A stretch of 63,832 nucleotides of DNA from Methylobacterium tarhaniae (GCF_001043955.1 NZ_LABZ01000134.1:1-63832), one strand, 5' to 3'; positions 35,833 through 46,094 are shown, numbered from the stretch's first letter. Translations and numbers: made by a program. Notes: generated by a model not told the origin, from the sequence alone.

Positions 35833-36897
35833 ATGCCTGACCTGAGCAGCGCCGAGCTTGATCGGAGCTTCCTGTTCGGTCAGCGGGCGATGGAGCTGAT
35901 GAAGGCGTACAGCTCGCCGGCGACGCCGCGCAGCTACGCCGTCTGGTACACCTACGTCGCCGGCTTGAACCCGCAGCTCAACGAGGCCGTGAAGCGGGTC
36001 ACCGCCGAGCGCGGGGTGCTCGCCGACAAGACCATCGACCAGCTCTTCGAGACCTATCTCGACGGCCGCCGGCTCTCGACCGAGACCGAGCGGGCGAGCA
36101 CCGGGGTGCTGGCCGAGATCGAGCAGATCATGGAGATGCTCGACGCGGCACTCGGCTCCACGGCGCGCTACGGCGCCTCGCTGCAGGCCTTCAGCCAGGA
36201 CCTCGCCGCCCCGGCCGTGAACCGGGCCCGGGTGCGGGAGATCGTCTCCTCGCTCGTCGTCACCACCCGGGACGTCGCCGCCAACAACCGCACCCTCGAG
36301 GCGCGGATGCGCGAGAGCCGCAACGAGATCGAGACCCTGCGCGAGACCCTCGAGGCGGTGCGCGTCGAGTCCCTGACCGATCCGCTCACCGGCATCGGCA
36401 ACCGCAAGCATTTCGAGGAGATGCTGCGCAAGGCCGTCGACCACGCCGCGGTGCAGGGCCAGCCGGTCTGCCTGATCGTGCTCGACATCGACCACTTCAA
36501 GCGCTTCAACGACCTCTACGGCCACCTCACCGGCGACCAGGTGCTGCGCCTGGTGGCGATGACCATGCGCGAGTGCGTCGAGACGCGGACCACCATCGCG
36601 CGGTTCGGCGGCGAAGAATTCGGGATCATCCTGCCGGACAGCGACCGGCTCGATGCGCGGGAGGTGGCCGAGAAGGTTCGCACCAGCGTGATGGGCCGCG
36701 AGCTGGTCAAGCGCTCGACCGGCGAGAGCCTCGGGCGGATCACCATCTCGGTCGGCGTCGCGGTCTACCGGCGCGGCGACACCGCGGTGTCGCTGCTGGA
36801 GCGGGCCGATCACTGCATGTTCACGGCCAAGAGGTCGGGCCGCAACCGGGTGATCGACGACGCCGTTCCGGTCGAGACCATGAACGACGTCGCCTGA
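35833..36897 (+). CDS. Diguanylate cyclase with N-terminal helical domain
   Basis: A 354-residue cytoplasmic protein. About 170 N-terminal residues are helical with a coiled-coil-like end (NRTLEARMRESRNEIETLRE); the GGDEF domain follows (SLTDPLTGIGNRKHFEE, DIDHFKRFNDLYGHLTGDQ) with active-site FGGEEFGIIL. It should make c-di-GMP. The N-terminal domain (FGQRAMELMKAYSSPATPRSY) is of a type I have seen in alphaproteobacterial cyclases but cannot name. No signal or membrane segment. Confidence 0.92.
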   Translation: MPDLSSAELDRSFLFGQRAMELMKAYSSPATPRSYAVWYTYVAGLNPQLNEAVKRVTAERGVLADKTIDQLFETYLDGRRLSTETERASTGVLAEIEQIMEMLDAALGSTARYGASLQAFSQDLAAPAVNRARVREIVSSLVVTTRDVAANNRTLEARMRESRNEIETLRETLEAVRVESLTDPLTGIGNRKHFEEMLRKAVDHAAVQGQPVCLIVLDIDHFKRFNDLYGHLTGDQVLRLVAMTMRECVETRTTIARFGGEEFGIILPDSDRLDAREVAEKVRTSVMGRELVKRSTGESLGRITISVGVAVYRRGDTAVSLLERADHCMFTAKRSGRNRVIDDAVPVETMNDVA

Positions 36898-36920
36898 TCC
36901 CCCTCCCCGCGGGGGCCGCG

Positions 36921-36938
36921 CTCCGGCGCCCGCCGGAG
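36921..36938. terminator. Hairpin between convergent cyclase and sufA genes
   Basis: CTCCGGCG-CC-CGCCGGAG lies between two convergent genes (stops at 36897 and 36952); a smaller CCCCGCGGGG palindrome precedes it. No T run. Confidence 0.5.
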
Positions 36939-36951
36939 TGCCGACCTGTCC

Positions 36952-37332
36952 TCAGGCGTGGGCGGCGGCCAGGGCGTTCGGGTCGGCGGGCGTGATCGCG
37001 ACCGATTCGCCGCAGCCGCAGGCCGAGGTCTGGTTGGGATTGTTGAACACGAATTGCGACGCGAGCTTCGTGGTCTGGAAGTCCATCTCGGTACCGAGTA
37101 GGAACAGCACCGCCTTCGGATCGATGAAGACGCGGACGCCCTTGTCCTCGATCATGTCCTCGCCGGGCTTGCGCTCCTCGGCATATTCCATCGTGTAGCT
37201 CATCCCGGCGCAGCCGCCGTTCTTGACCCCGACGCGCAGGCCCGCGATGGGGCGCTCGGCGTCGGCCATGATGCCCTTGATCCGCTCGGCGGCGGCGTCC
37301 GTCAGCGACATCACCTTGAAGCTCGGTGCCAT
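36952..37332 (-). CDS. sufA: A-type Fe-S carrier (HesB/IscA/SufA family)
   Basis: A 126-residue A-type carrier. The three cluster cysteines are present: VKNGGCAGMSY and the C-terminal ACGCGES. It holds and passes Fe-S clusters made by SufBCD. GGAGAGAG lies about 9 nt before the ATG at 37332; a TTG two codons upstream is the alternative. In relatives this gene closes the suf operon right after sufT; here about 700 bp with a broken antisense gene separate them, so it may have its own promoter. Confidence 0.92.
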   Translation of the reverse strand: MAPSFKVMSLTDAAAERIKGIMADAERPIAGLRVGVKNGGCAGMSYTMEYAEERKPGEDMIEDKGVRVFIDPKAVLFLLGTEMDFQTTKLASQFVFNNPNQTSACGCGESVAITPADPNALAAAHA

Positions 37333-37457
37333 TGTCAAAACTCTCTCCGACGGCCGGGTTCAAGGCCCGGGCGGTTGAGGCGTGAGGTTACGTCTCGGAA
37401 GATAAGCATCCCATGGCCCGCGGTCCACCGCAGGCCGTGATGGGATGGGAGGCGACG

Positions 37458-38034
37458 ATGGCGGATGCAGCGCGCCGGCGAATGACGCCGGAGGAGTTCT
37501 TTCGCTGGCAGGAGGGACAGGAGGAGCCGTCCGCACGCGTCGACGGCATTCCGGTTCCGCAGCACCGGATGATGACCGGGGTCAGCGTGCAGCATGACCG
37601 GGTGACGGTGAACGTCATCATCACGTCGGGCGATCAGCTTCGCGGCTAGCGCTGCCGGCCGACGACCGGCGACGTGTCGCTGCGGACCAGCATCACCACG
37701 ATCCGCCGGCCCCACGTCACGGTCGAGTACGGCGAGATGGTCTACGACACCCACGAGGCCAGCGAACCGCGCCTCGTCGTCGAGGTCGCCGCCCCCTCCA
37801 CGACCGCCGTCGACCGGACGGTGAAGCTGGAGGAGTACAAGCGCCATCCTGCTCCTCGAGACCGTGGCGCCGGTCGCCCTCCTCTACCGCCGCGAGGCGG
37901 AGGGCTGGCAGCCGGAGCTGTTCGAGGGCCTGGACGCAGTGATTGATCTGCCGGAGCTCGGCGCGCGGCCGGGGCTCGCCGAAACCTACGACGGTCTCAC
38001 CGTCCCAACCCGCATCACCGACGCGATGCGTTGA
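37458..38034 (+). pseudogene. Uma2-family (DUF820) endonuclease-like gene, broken
   Basis: The frame starts at an ATG with GGGAGG upstream (MADAARRRMTPEEFFRW, then VDGIPVPQHRMMTG), the Uma2 N-terminus. It is broken by an in-frame TAG at 37647-37649; the same frame then continues through VSLRTSITTIRRPHVTVEYG and RLVVEVAAPSTTAVDRTVKLEEYKRH. A frameshift of a few lost bases near 37847 shifts the rest (ILLLETVAPVALLYRREAEG to TRITDAMR) into another frame ending at 38034. Uma2 genes are common, often decayed and of unknown role. It lies antisense between sufT and sufA. Confidence 0.82.
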
Positions 38035-38040
38035 TCCGGA

Positions 38041-38421
38041 TCACCACATGTCGAGGGCGATGCGGGCCTCGTCGGACATCCGGCTCTGGTCCCACGGCGG
38101 GTCGAACACCATGGTGACGCTGCACCCGGCGACGCCCGGCACCGCCGAGACGGCGTTCTCGACCCAGCCGGGCATCTCGCCGGCCACCGGGCAGCCCGGC
38201 GCGGTCAGGGTCATGTCGATGGCGACGGTGCGGTCGTCGGCGATGTCGACGCGGTAGATCAGGCCGAGCTCGTAGATATCGGCCGGGATCTCGGGATCGT
38301 AGACGGATTTCAGCGCCGCCACGATGCCGTCGGTCAGCCGGTCCAGTTCCTCCGGCGGGATCGCCGAGGCGCTCACCTGCGGGGAATTCGCGCCGCTCAC
38401 GGCGGCTGGTGTGTCAGTCAT
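38041..38421 (-). CDS. sufT: SufT-like Fe-S assembly factor (DUF59/MIP18 family)
   Basis: A 126-residue DUF59 protein with SVYDPEIPADIYELGLIY and the MTLTAPGCPVAGEMPGWVEN motif containing the conserved cysteine. SufT proteins help mature Fe-S enzymes. It starts 10 bp after the sufS stop, so it is in the suf operon. The first 25 residues are a variable linker. The role is inferred from family and operon. Confidence 0.9.
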   Translation of the reverse strand: MTDTPAAVSGANSPQVSASAIPPEELDRLTDGIVAALKSVYDPEIPADIYELGLIYRVDIADDRTVAIDMTLTAPGCPVAGEMPGWVENAVSAVPGVAGCSVTMVFDPPWDQSRMSDEARIALDMW

Positions 38422-38431
38422 GCGCGGTTCC

Positions 38432-39676
38432 TCACGCGAACATCCGCTCGGCCCGGGTCAGGGCCGCGACAAGGGCGTCGATCTCCGCCGTCGTATTATA
38501 CAGGCCGAACGAGGCGCGACAGGTGGAAGTGGTGCCGAAGCGCTTGAGCAGCGGCATGGCGCAGTGGGTGCCGGCCCGCACCGCGACGCCCTGGCGGTCG
38601 ATCACCGTCGCGACGTCGTGGGCATGCGCGCCCTTCATCTCGAAGGAGATCACCGCGCCCTTGTCCTTCGCGGTGCCGATGATCCGCAGGCTGTTCATGC
38701 CGCGCAGCCGCTCCTGCGCGTAAGTCAGCAGGTGCGCCTCGTGGGCGGCGATGCGCTCGCGACCGAGGCTCATCATGAATTCGAGCGCCGCGCCGAGCCC
38801 GATCGCCTCAATGATCGCCGGGGTGCCGGCCTCGAAGCGGTGCGGGGGCGCGTTGTAGGTGATGCGCTCCTCCTCGACGATCTCGATCATCTCGCCGCCG
38901 CCCTGGTAGGGGGGCAGGCGCTCCAGCCACTCCTTCTTGCCGTAGAGCACGCCGATCCCGGTCGGCCCGTAGACCTTGTGGCCGGTGAAAACGAAGAAGT
39001 CGCAATCGAGGGCCTGGACGTCGATCGCCTGGTGCACCGCGCTCTGGGCGCCGTCGAGCAGCACCGGCACGCCGCGCTCGTGGGCGATGCGGACGATCTC
39101 CTCGGCCGGCGTGATCGTGCCGAGCACGTTCGACATGTGGCTGATCGCCACCATCTTGGTCCTGGGCGAGAACAGCTTCTCGAACTCCTCGACCAGGAAG
39201 TTGCCCTCGTCGTCGACGGGGGCGAATTTCAGCACGGCGCCGCGGCGCTCGCGCAGGAAGTGCCAGGGCACGATGTTGGAATGGTGCTCCATGATCGACA
39301 GGATGATCTCGTCACCCTCGCCGATCAGCCCGGCCCAGCCCATGCAGGTCGCCACGAGATTGTAGGCCTCGGTGGCGTTGCGGGTGAAGATGATCTCGTC
39401 GGTGGAGCGGGCGTTGAGGAATTGGCGCGTCGTCTCGCGGGCGCCCTCGAAGCCTTCCGTTGCCGCATTCGCCATGAAGTGCAGGCCGCGATGCACGTTG
39501 GCGTAGGCCGTCTCCATCGCCCCCGACATGGCGTCGATCACCGCCCGCGGCTTCTGCGCCGAGGCGGCGTTGTCGAGATAGACCAGCGGCTTGCCGTAGA
39601 CCTGCTGCGACAGGATCGGGAATTGCGCCCGGATCGCCTCGACGTCGTAGGGGGTCTGAAGGACGGGTGCGTTCAT
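38432..39676 (-). CDS. sufS: SufS-type (class II) cysteine desulfurase
   Basis: A 414-residue PLP enzyme that takes sulfur from cysteine. Motifs: YLDNAASAQKP, ANVHRGLHFMANAATEGFEGAR (shown split as ANVHRGLHF and ATEGFEGAR), MEHHSNIVPWH, the PLP lysine in FFVFTGHKVYGPTGIG and the catalytic Cys in RAGTHCAMPL. ATG 39676 is chosen (residue M before NAPVLQ); a Met ten codons upstream is possible. It lies 86 bp after sufD with a GC hairpin between them. Confidence 0.94.
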   Translation of the reverse strand: MNAPVLQTPYDVEAIRAQFPILSQQVYGKPLVYLDNAASAQKPRAVIDAMSGAMETAYANVHRGLHFMANAATEGFEGARETTRQFLNARSTDEIIFTRNATEAYNLVATCMGWAGLIGEGDEIILSIMEHHSNIVPWHFLRERRGAVLKFAPVDDEGNFLVEEFEKLFSPRTKMVAISHMSNVLGTITPAEEIVRIAHERGVPVLLDGAQSAVHQAIDVQALDCDFFVFTGHKVYGPTGIGVLYGKKEWLERLPPYQGGGEMIEIVEEERITYNAPPHRFEAGTPAIIEAIGLGAALEFMMSLGRERIAAHEAHLLTYAQERLRGMNSLRIIGTAKDKGAVISFEMKGAHAHDVATVIDRQGVAVRAGTHCAMPLLKRFGTTSTCRASFGLYNTTAEIDALVAALTRAERMFA

Positions 39677-39715
39677 GTCGGGCTCTCTTGGCAGGCTCTC
39701 TTGCATGGCGTGAGA

Positions 39716-39738
39716 GGGGCCGGCCCGTAGGCCGGCCC
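39716..39738. terminator. GC hairpin between sufD and sufS
   Basis: GGGCCGGCC-CGTA-GGCCGGCCC forms a 9-bp stem inside the operon. It may partly attenuate transcription or protect the upstream mRNA from 3' decay. No T run in the direction of the operon. Confidence 0.5.
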
Positions 39739-39761
39739 GGTCGTTTCTGAGCCGCGCGATA

Positions 39762-41081
39762 TCAGCCGCGACGGGCGAGCCAGGCCTCGATCTCGGCGAT
39801 CATCGCCTCGCGGGCGCCCTCGTGGGTGACCGCCTCGATCGCCTCGCCGAGGAAGGCCTGGACCAGCAGGCTCTCGGCTTCGGCACGCGGCAGGCCGCGG
39901 GCCATCAGGTAGAACAGCAGGTCCTCGTCCGGCGCGCCGCAGGTGGCGCCGTGGCCGCAGGCCACGTCGTCGGCGAAGATCTCCAGCTCCGGCTTGTTCA
40001 TCATCTGCCCCTCGTCCTTGAGGAGGAGACAGTCGGACTTCATCTTGCCGTCGGTCTTCTGGGCGACCTGACGGACGATGATCTTGCCCTGGAACACGCC
40101 GGTGGCGTCGCCGTCGATCACCGTCTTGAACTGCTCGCGGCTGATGCCGCCGAGGGCCGCGTGGTCGGCCAGCAGGGTCGAGTCGGCGAGCTGTCCGTCG
40201 CGGATCATCGCGGCGCCGTTGACGGTGGCGGTCGCGTCGTCGCCCGCGAAGTGCAGGTAGAGCTGGTGGCGCGACAGCACCGCCCCGGTCACCACGTTGA
40301 CGGTCTCGATGTGAGAGCCGGCGCCGAGGCGGGCCGAGACGGTCGAGAGCGCGATGGCCGCATCGCCCTCGAGGTTGAGCCGGCTGTGGAGCACGCGGGC
40401 ACGGTCGCCGACCACGACGTCGAGGACGTCGTTGGGCTGGTAGGCGACACCGTCCGGACCCTCGTGGCTCTCCAGCAGCGTCACCTCGGAGTCGTCGCCG
40501 GCCACGACCAGCACGCGGGTCGCGGTCGAGAATGCGGCGTCGCCGGTGCCGATGAAGCGCAGGTGCAGGGCCCGCTCGATCTTGGCGCCGGCCTCGACCC
40601 GGATCACCGCGCCGTCCGCCATGAAGGCGGCGTTGAGCTGGTAGATCGGGTTCTCGCGGGTTTGCTCAACCGGGGCGAGATGGTCGAGAAGCGGGTGGCC
40701 CTCGGCCATGGCCTTGGCGAAGGTCACCACCTCCAGGCCCTCGGGCAGGCCCGAGAGGTCGGAGAGCGCCGCGACCAGGTGGCCGTTGACGAAGGTCAGG
40801 CGCGCGGCCTCGATCCCGGCGAAGCCCCGGGCGGTCTTGACCGCGTTGCGGGCGGTCTCAGGCTCGGGCACCTCGGCCGGCGGCGCCGCTTCACGGACGG
40901 CGGCGCGCAGGTCGGTGTATTTGAACGCCTCGACGCGGCGATGCGGCAGGCCTGCCGCCTCGAAATAGCGGAACGCCTCCTCGCGAGCGATGGCCGCCCC
41001 CGGGAGCTTGAGCCGCTGGACCTCGAAGAGCTTCGACAGCCCGGTCTCGGCGGCGGTGCGGAGGGTCGTGACGTCGGCCAT
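39762..41081 (-). CDS. sufD: SufD scaffold subunit
   Basis: A 439-residue SufD. LPHRRVEAFKYTDLRA marks the N-terminal region; the beta-helix core has ENPIYQLNAAFMADGAVIRV and the C-terminal FADDVACGHGATCGAPDEDLLFYLMARGL with the conserved His and Cys. It forms the SufBCD complex that builds clusters. The ATG is 2 bp after the sufC stop. Confidence is high from sequence and operon. Confidence 0.95.
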   Translation of the reverse strand: MADVTTLRTAAETGLSKLFEVQRLKLPGAAIAREEAFRYFEAAGLPHRRVEAFKYTDLRAAVREAAPPAEVPEPETARNAVKTARGFAGIEAARLTFVNGHLVAALSDLSGLPEGLEVVTFAKAMAEGHPLLDHLAPVEQTRENPIYQLNAAFMADGAVIRVEAGAKIERALHLRFIGTGDAAFSTATRVLVVAGDDSEVTLLESHEGPDGVAYQPNDVLDVVVGDRARVLHSRLNLEGDAAIALSTVSARLGAGSHIETVNVVTGAVLSRHQLYLHFAGDDATATVNGAAMIRDGQLADSTLLADHAALGGISREQFKTVIDGDATGVFQGKIIVRQVAQKTDGKMKSDCLLLKDEGQMMNKPELEIFADDVACGHGATCGAPDEDLLFYLMARGLPRAEAESLLVQAFLGEAIEAVTHEGAREAMIAEIEAWLARRG

Positions 41082-41083
41082 GG

Positions 41084-41836
41084 TTACGCGGCCTCGCTCG
41101 CCCGGTACTCGGCGTAGCCGGAGGCCTCGAGCTCGAGGGCGAGCTCCTTGCCGCCGGACTTCACCACCCGGCCCTGCGCCATCACGTGCACGGTGTCGGG
41201 CACGATGTGGTTGAGCAGGCGCTGGTAGTGGGTGATGACCAGGAAGCTGCGGTTCTCGGCGCGAAGCGCGTTCACGCCCTCCGAGACGATGCGCAGCGCA
41301 TCGATGTCGAGGCCGGAATCGGTCTCGTCGAGGACGCAGAAGCGCGGCGACAGCAGCGCCATCTGCAGGATCTCCATGCGCTTCTTCTCGCCGCCGGAGA
41401 ACCCGACATTGAGGGCGCGCTTGAGCATCTCGCGGTTGATCTCGAGCTTGTCGGCCGCCGCGAAGACCTGGCGCATGAAGTCGGGGGTGGTCAGCTCCTC
41501 CTCGCCGCGGGTCTTGCGCTGGGCGTTCATCGCCGCCTTGAGGAAGGTCATCGTGCCGACGCCCGGGATCTCCAGCGGGTACTGGAAGGCCAGGAAGATG
41601 CCGGCGGCGGCGCGGGCATCGGCCTCCATCTCCAGGATGTTCTCGCCGTCGAGCAGGATCTCGCCGTCGAGGACCTCGTAATCCTCCTTGCCGGCGATGA
41701 CGTAGGACAGGGTCGACTTGCCGGAGCCGTTCGGGCCCATGATGGCGGCGACCTCGCCGTCGTTGACGGTCAGGCTCAGGCCGTTGAGGATGCGCTTGTC
41801 CTCGATGTTGACGACCAGGTTCTTGATTTCGAGCAT
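41084..41836 (-). CDS. sufC: SufC ATPase
   Basis: A 250-residue ABC-type ATPase of the SufBCD scaffold. Walker A is GPNGSGKST, the signature [14 protein letters not shown], Walker [16 protein letters not shown], and the switch VITHYQRLL. The usual SufC start MLEIKNL is at 41836 and is chosen over an upstream ATG at 41890. A hairpin lies in the 106-bp gap after sufB. Confidence 0.96.
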   Translation of the reverse strand: MLEIKNLVVNIEDKRILNGLSLTVNDGEVAAIMGPNGSGKSTLSYVIAGKEDYEVLDGEILLDGENILEMEADARAAAGIFLAFQYPLEIPGVGTMTFLKAAMNAQRKTRGEEELTTPDFMRQVFAAADKLEINREMLKRALNVGFSGGEKKRMEILQMALLSPRFCVLDETDSGLDIDALRIVSEGVNALRAENRSFLVITHYQRLLNHIVPDTVHVMAQGRVVKSGGKELALELEASGYAEYRASEAA

Positions 41837-41908
41837 GGTAAAGCAGTCCTGACGGGAGCGGCCGCCCGGGCGGCACGGCATCCGTTGCAATGAATCCAGA
41901 GCGTGGAC

Positions 41909-41933
41909 GGCTTCCGGCGCCGAGCCGGAAGCC
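41909..41933. terminator. GC hairpin between sufB and sufC
   Basis: GGCTTCCGGC (41909-41918) pairs with GCCGGAAGCC (41924-41933) around a 5-nt loop, 10 bp after the sufB stop. With the hairpin after sufD it gives two such structures in one operon. Confidence 0.55.
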
Positions 41934-41942
41934 GGGAAGCGA

Positions 41943-43412
<1,470 letters not shown>

Positions 43413-43481
43413 ACCCGTCTCCTACCGCTTACGGCTTCAAGGGCCGCGAGGTGATGACACGGCCGGGGATGGGCCACATGC

Positions 43482-44657
43482 TCATGCGGCCCGCTCCCGG
43501 CGCTTATATAGGGACGAAATCAGCCGATCGAAGGCCGCGAGGAACCTTTCCCCGTCCTCTTCCCGGCTGTTCCAACCCAAGCTCACGCGCAACGCCCCCG
43601 CGGAGAGGGCCGGATCGACCCCCATCGCCGCGAGAACGCCGGAGCGCGAAACCTTCCCCGAGGCGCAGGCCGCCCCGGACGAGACCGCCACACCGTCGAG
43701 GTCGAGGGCGATCAGGGCCGTCTCGGCCTTGAGCCCCAGCACCGCGACGCACAGGGTGTTGGGCAGGCGCTCCGCGCCCTCCCCGAACACGACCGCCTCC
43801 GGCGCCCGCTCCCGGATGCCCGCCGCGATCGCGTCACGCAGGCTCCCGAGGCGGACGGCCTCCGCCGCCATGGCCGCCAGGGCCCGTTCCGCCGCGACAC
43901 CGAACCCGACGATGCCCGGGACATTCTCGGTCCCGGCCCGCAGGCGCCCTTCCTGCCCGCCGCCGCGGAGGAAGGCCGGCTCCAGGGCCGCGCCCTCCCC
44001 GAGCACGATCGCCCCCACGCCCTTCGGCGCTCCAAGCTTGTGGCCCGACAGGGTCACGGCGTCGGCGCTGAATATATTGCGCCCAATTGAAATTCGTCCA
44101 GCGGCCTGGACCGCGTCGCTGTGGAACAGGGCGCCGTGCTGGCATGCCAGCGCCGCAACCCTCGCCAGGGGCTGGACCACCCCGGTCTCGTTGTTGGCCG
44201 CCTGGACCGACACGAGGGCGGTGACGCCACGATCGGCCAGCGCCGCCAGCCGCGCCTCCAGCACGTCGAGCCGCAGGCTCCCGTCGGCATCGACCGGCAG
44301 GATCTCGGCGGCCTCCGCCGCGAAGCGATGGCCTTGCAGGCAGCACGGATGCTCGGTCGCACCGATCAGGAGCCGGACCGGCGCCGGAAGGCCGCGCCGC
44401 GTCAGCGCGCCCGACAGGACCGCGTTCGCCGCCTCGGTGCCGCCGCTGGTGAACACCACCCGCGAGGGCGCCGCCCCGACGAGGGACGCGACCTTGGCCC
44501 GCGCCGCCTCGACGGCGGAGCGGGCAGCCCTGCCCTCGCGATGGACAGAGGAGGGATTGCCGGGCAATTCGACGAGCGCGCGCGCGACCGCCTCCGCCAC
44601 CTCGGGCCGCACCGGCGAGGTCGCGTTGTGGTCGAGATAGGCGCGCGCGCGCTCCAT
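43482..44657 (-). CDS. IscS/NifS-like (class I) cysteine desulfurase, first gene of the suf operon
   Basis: A 391-residue PLP enzyme: YLDHNATSPVRPEV, TSGGTEAANAVL, ATEHPCCL, NNETGVVQPL, the PLP lysine in TLSGHKLGAPKGVGAIVL and the catalytic loop SSGAACASGKVSRSG. AAGGA is 9 nt before the ATG. Rhizobial suf operons often start with a NifS-like gene (SufS2). A short AT-rich stretch (44071-44098, encoding RISIGRNIF with rare ATA, ATT and TCA codons) is unlike the rest of the gene. Two tandem ICE-like boxes lie 116-151 bp upstream. Confidence 0.93.
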   Translation of the reverse strand: MERARAYLDHNATSPVRPEVAEAVARALVELPGNPSSVHREGRAARSAVEAARAKVASLVGAAPSRVVFTSGGTEAANAVLSGALTRRGLPAPVRLLIGATEHPCCLQGHRFAAEAAEILPVDADGSLRLDVLEARLAALADRGVTALVSVQAANNETGVVQPLARVAALACQHGALFHSDAVQAAGRISIGRNIFSADAVTLSGHKLGAPKGVGAIVLGEGAALEPAFLRGGGQEGRLRAGTENVPGIVGFGVAAERALAAMAAEAVRLGSLRDAIAAGIRERAPEAVVFGEGAERLPNTLCVAVLGLKAETALIALDLDGVAVSSGAACASGKVSRSGVLAAMGVDPALSAGALRVSLGWNSREEDGERFLAAFDRLISSLYKRRERAA

Positions 44658-44772
44658 GCGCTGAATTCCTTTGCCTTTCCCCCCGGGGGCCGTGCTAAGG
44701 CCCGCCCCGGATACGCGTAATCAGACGGTACGTGCTCGCCGGCGCGAGGCCCGATGCTGCGGCACCCGGTTC

Positions 44773-44808
44773 TTTAGAACGATTCTAGTCATCTAGAACA
44801 GTTCTAAG
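44773..44808. promoter_or_regulatory. Two tandem Irr/ICE-like boxes in the suf promoter region
   Basis: TTTAGAA-CGA-TTCTAGT (44773-44789) and TCTAGAA-CAG-TTCTAAG (44792-44808) both match the ICE consensus TTTAGAA-N3-TTCTAAA recognised by the iron regulator Irr, each with two changes at most per half. Their centres are 19 bp apart. They lie between the suf operon (minus) and an alpha/beta hydrolase gene (plus). Irr and RirA control of suf operons is known in rhizobia. Which gene is the target is not shown by sequence. Confidence 0.7.
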
Positions 44809-44912
44809 GGTGCTTTTATGGGAGACGGGACCCGAGTCAAGCTTCGGCCCCGGGCTCACCATCCGTTCCTGCGCCGCGCTCACGCACCGTTGAAGCTCGA
44901 AAGAGGTCGTTC

Positions 44913-45569
44913 ATGCCCGAGGTCATCTTCGCCGGTCCCGCCGGTCGGCTGGAGGGGCGCTACCAGGCGCCGAAGCAGAAGGGCGCCCCGATCGCCATCG
45001 TGCTGCACCCGCACCCGCAATTCGGCGGCACGATGAACAACCAGATCGTCTACAACCTGTTCTACACGTTCGCGAATCGCGGCTTTGCGGCCCTGCGCTT
45101 CAACTTCCGGGGCGTGGGCCGCAGCCAGGGTTCGTTCGACCACGGCGTCGGCGAGCTGTCGGACGCGGCCGCCGCCCTCGACTGGGTCCAGGCGGTCAAC
45201 CCGGAGGCCCGGGCCTGCTGGATCGCCGGCGTGTCGTTCGGCTCCTGGATCGGCATGCAGCTCCTGATGCGCCGCCCGGAGATCGAGGGCTTCATCTCGA
45301 TCGCCGCGATGGCGAACCGCTACGATTTCAGCTTCCTCGCCCCCTGCCCGTCCTCGGGCCTGTTCGTGCACGGCTCCGAGGACCGGGTCGCGCCGGCCCG
45401 CGAGGTGATGCCGGTGATCGAGAAGGTGAAGACCCAGAAGGGCGTCATCATCGAGCACCAGATCGTCGAGGGCGCCAACCACTTCTTCGACGGCAAGGTC
45501 GACGAGCTGACCCAGACGGTCGACACCTACCTCGACAAGCGCCTCGGCAAGCGGGACGAGGCGGCCTGA
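44913..45569 (+). CDS. Alpha/beta hydrolase, conserved neighbour of suf genes
   Basis: A 218-residue hydrolase of the small dienelactone-hydrolase-like group. HPHPQFGGTMNNQIV forms the oxyanion region, the nucleophile is Ser in WIAGVSFGSWIG, Asp in FVHGSEDRVAP, and His in GANHFF. It is divergent from the suf operon and would share the ICE-box region, so it may respond to iron. AAGAGG is about 8 nt before the ATG. The substrate is unknown. Confidence 0.88.
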   Translation: MPEVIFAGPAGRLEGRYQAPKQKGAPIAIVLHPHPQFGGTMNNQIVYNLFYTFANRGFAALRFNFRGVGRSQGSFDHGVGELSDAAAALDWVQAVNPEARACWIAGVSFGSWIGMQLLMRRPEIEGFISIAAMANRYDFSFLAPCPSSGLFVHGSEDRVAPAREVMPVIEKVKTQKGVIIEHQIVEGANHFFDGKVDELTQTVDTYLDKRLGKRDEAA

Positions 45570-45661
45570 CCCCACGGCGCGCCGGCCCCGCGCCCCGCGC
45601 GGGCCGTCCGTGCCCTCGGAACGGGGCCGCGGGCGAGGCGGACACCACCGGAGGACAGCCG

Positions 45662-45683
45662 GGCGCCCGACTCCTCGGGCGCC
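45662..45683. terminator. Bidirectional hairpin between hydrolase and msrB
   Basis: GGCGCCCGA-CTCC-TCGGGCGCC is a 9-bp perfect stem abutting the msrB stop, in a 114-bp convergent gap. Confidence 0.65.
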
Positions 45684-46094
45684 TCATTCCTGCGGCTCGA
45701 ACGTCATCGCCACCCCGTTCATGCAATAGCGCAAGCCGGTCGGGGCCGGGCCGTCATCGAAGACGTGGCCGAGATGGCCCTGGCACCGGGCGCAATGCAC
45801 CTCCGTCCGGGTCATGAAGAACGAGCGGTCGGTCTGGGTCTCCACCGCCCCGTCGAGCGGCGCGTAGAAGCTCGGCCAGCCGGTGCCGGATTCGAACTTG
45901 GTGGCGGAGTCGAACAGCGGCTGGCCGCAACCGGCGCAGGCGAAGGTCCCGGTTCGTTTCTCGTGGTCGAGCGGGCTGGTGCCGGCCCGCTCGGTGCCGT
46001 GCTCGCGCAGCACGCGGTATTGCCGGGGCGTCAGGCTCCGGCGCCACTCCGCCTCGGTGCGGGTCTCGGCGGTGCCGGTGTCGTTCGCGGCCAT
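45684..46094 (-). CDS. msrB: Peptide methionine-(R)-sulfoxide reductase
   Basis: A 136-residue MsrB. Zinc cysteines are CAGC and [13 protein letters not shown] is the substrate loop, and the catalytic Cys is in [10 protein letters not shown] near the C-terminus. It repairs oxidised methionine in the cytoplasm. It lies 88 bp after the BrkB-type gene start on the opposite side of transcription order, and may be its own unit. Length and motifs are standard. Confidence 0.95.
   Translation of the reverse strand: MAANDTGTAETRTEAEWRRSLTPRQYRVLREHGTERAGTSPLDHEKRTGTFACAGCGQPLFDSATKFESGTGWPSFYAPLDGAVETQTDRSFFMTRTEVHCARCQGHLGHVFDDGPAPTGLRYCMNGVAMTFEPQE

Noticed and set aside
37335..37847. Minus-strand frame opposite the Uma2 remnant
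   Set aside because: Only the plus strand shows Uma2 motifs on both sides of the breaks; the minus-strand product has none.
44818..45036. Small plus-strand gene starting right after the ICE-like boxes
   Set aside because: It overlaps the alpha/beta hydrolase in another frame and its product is arginine- and serine-rich without similarity to known proteins.
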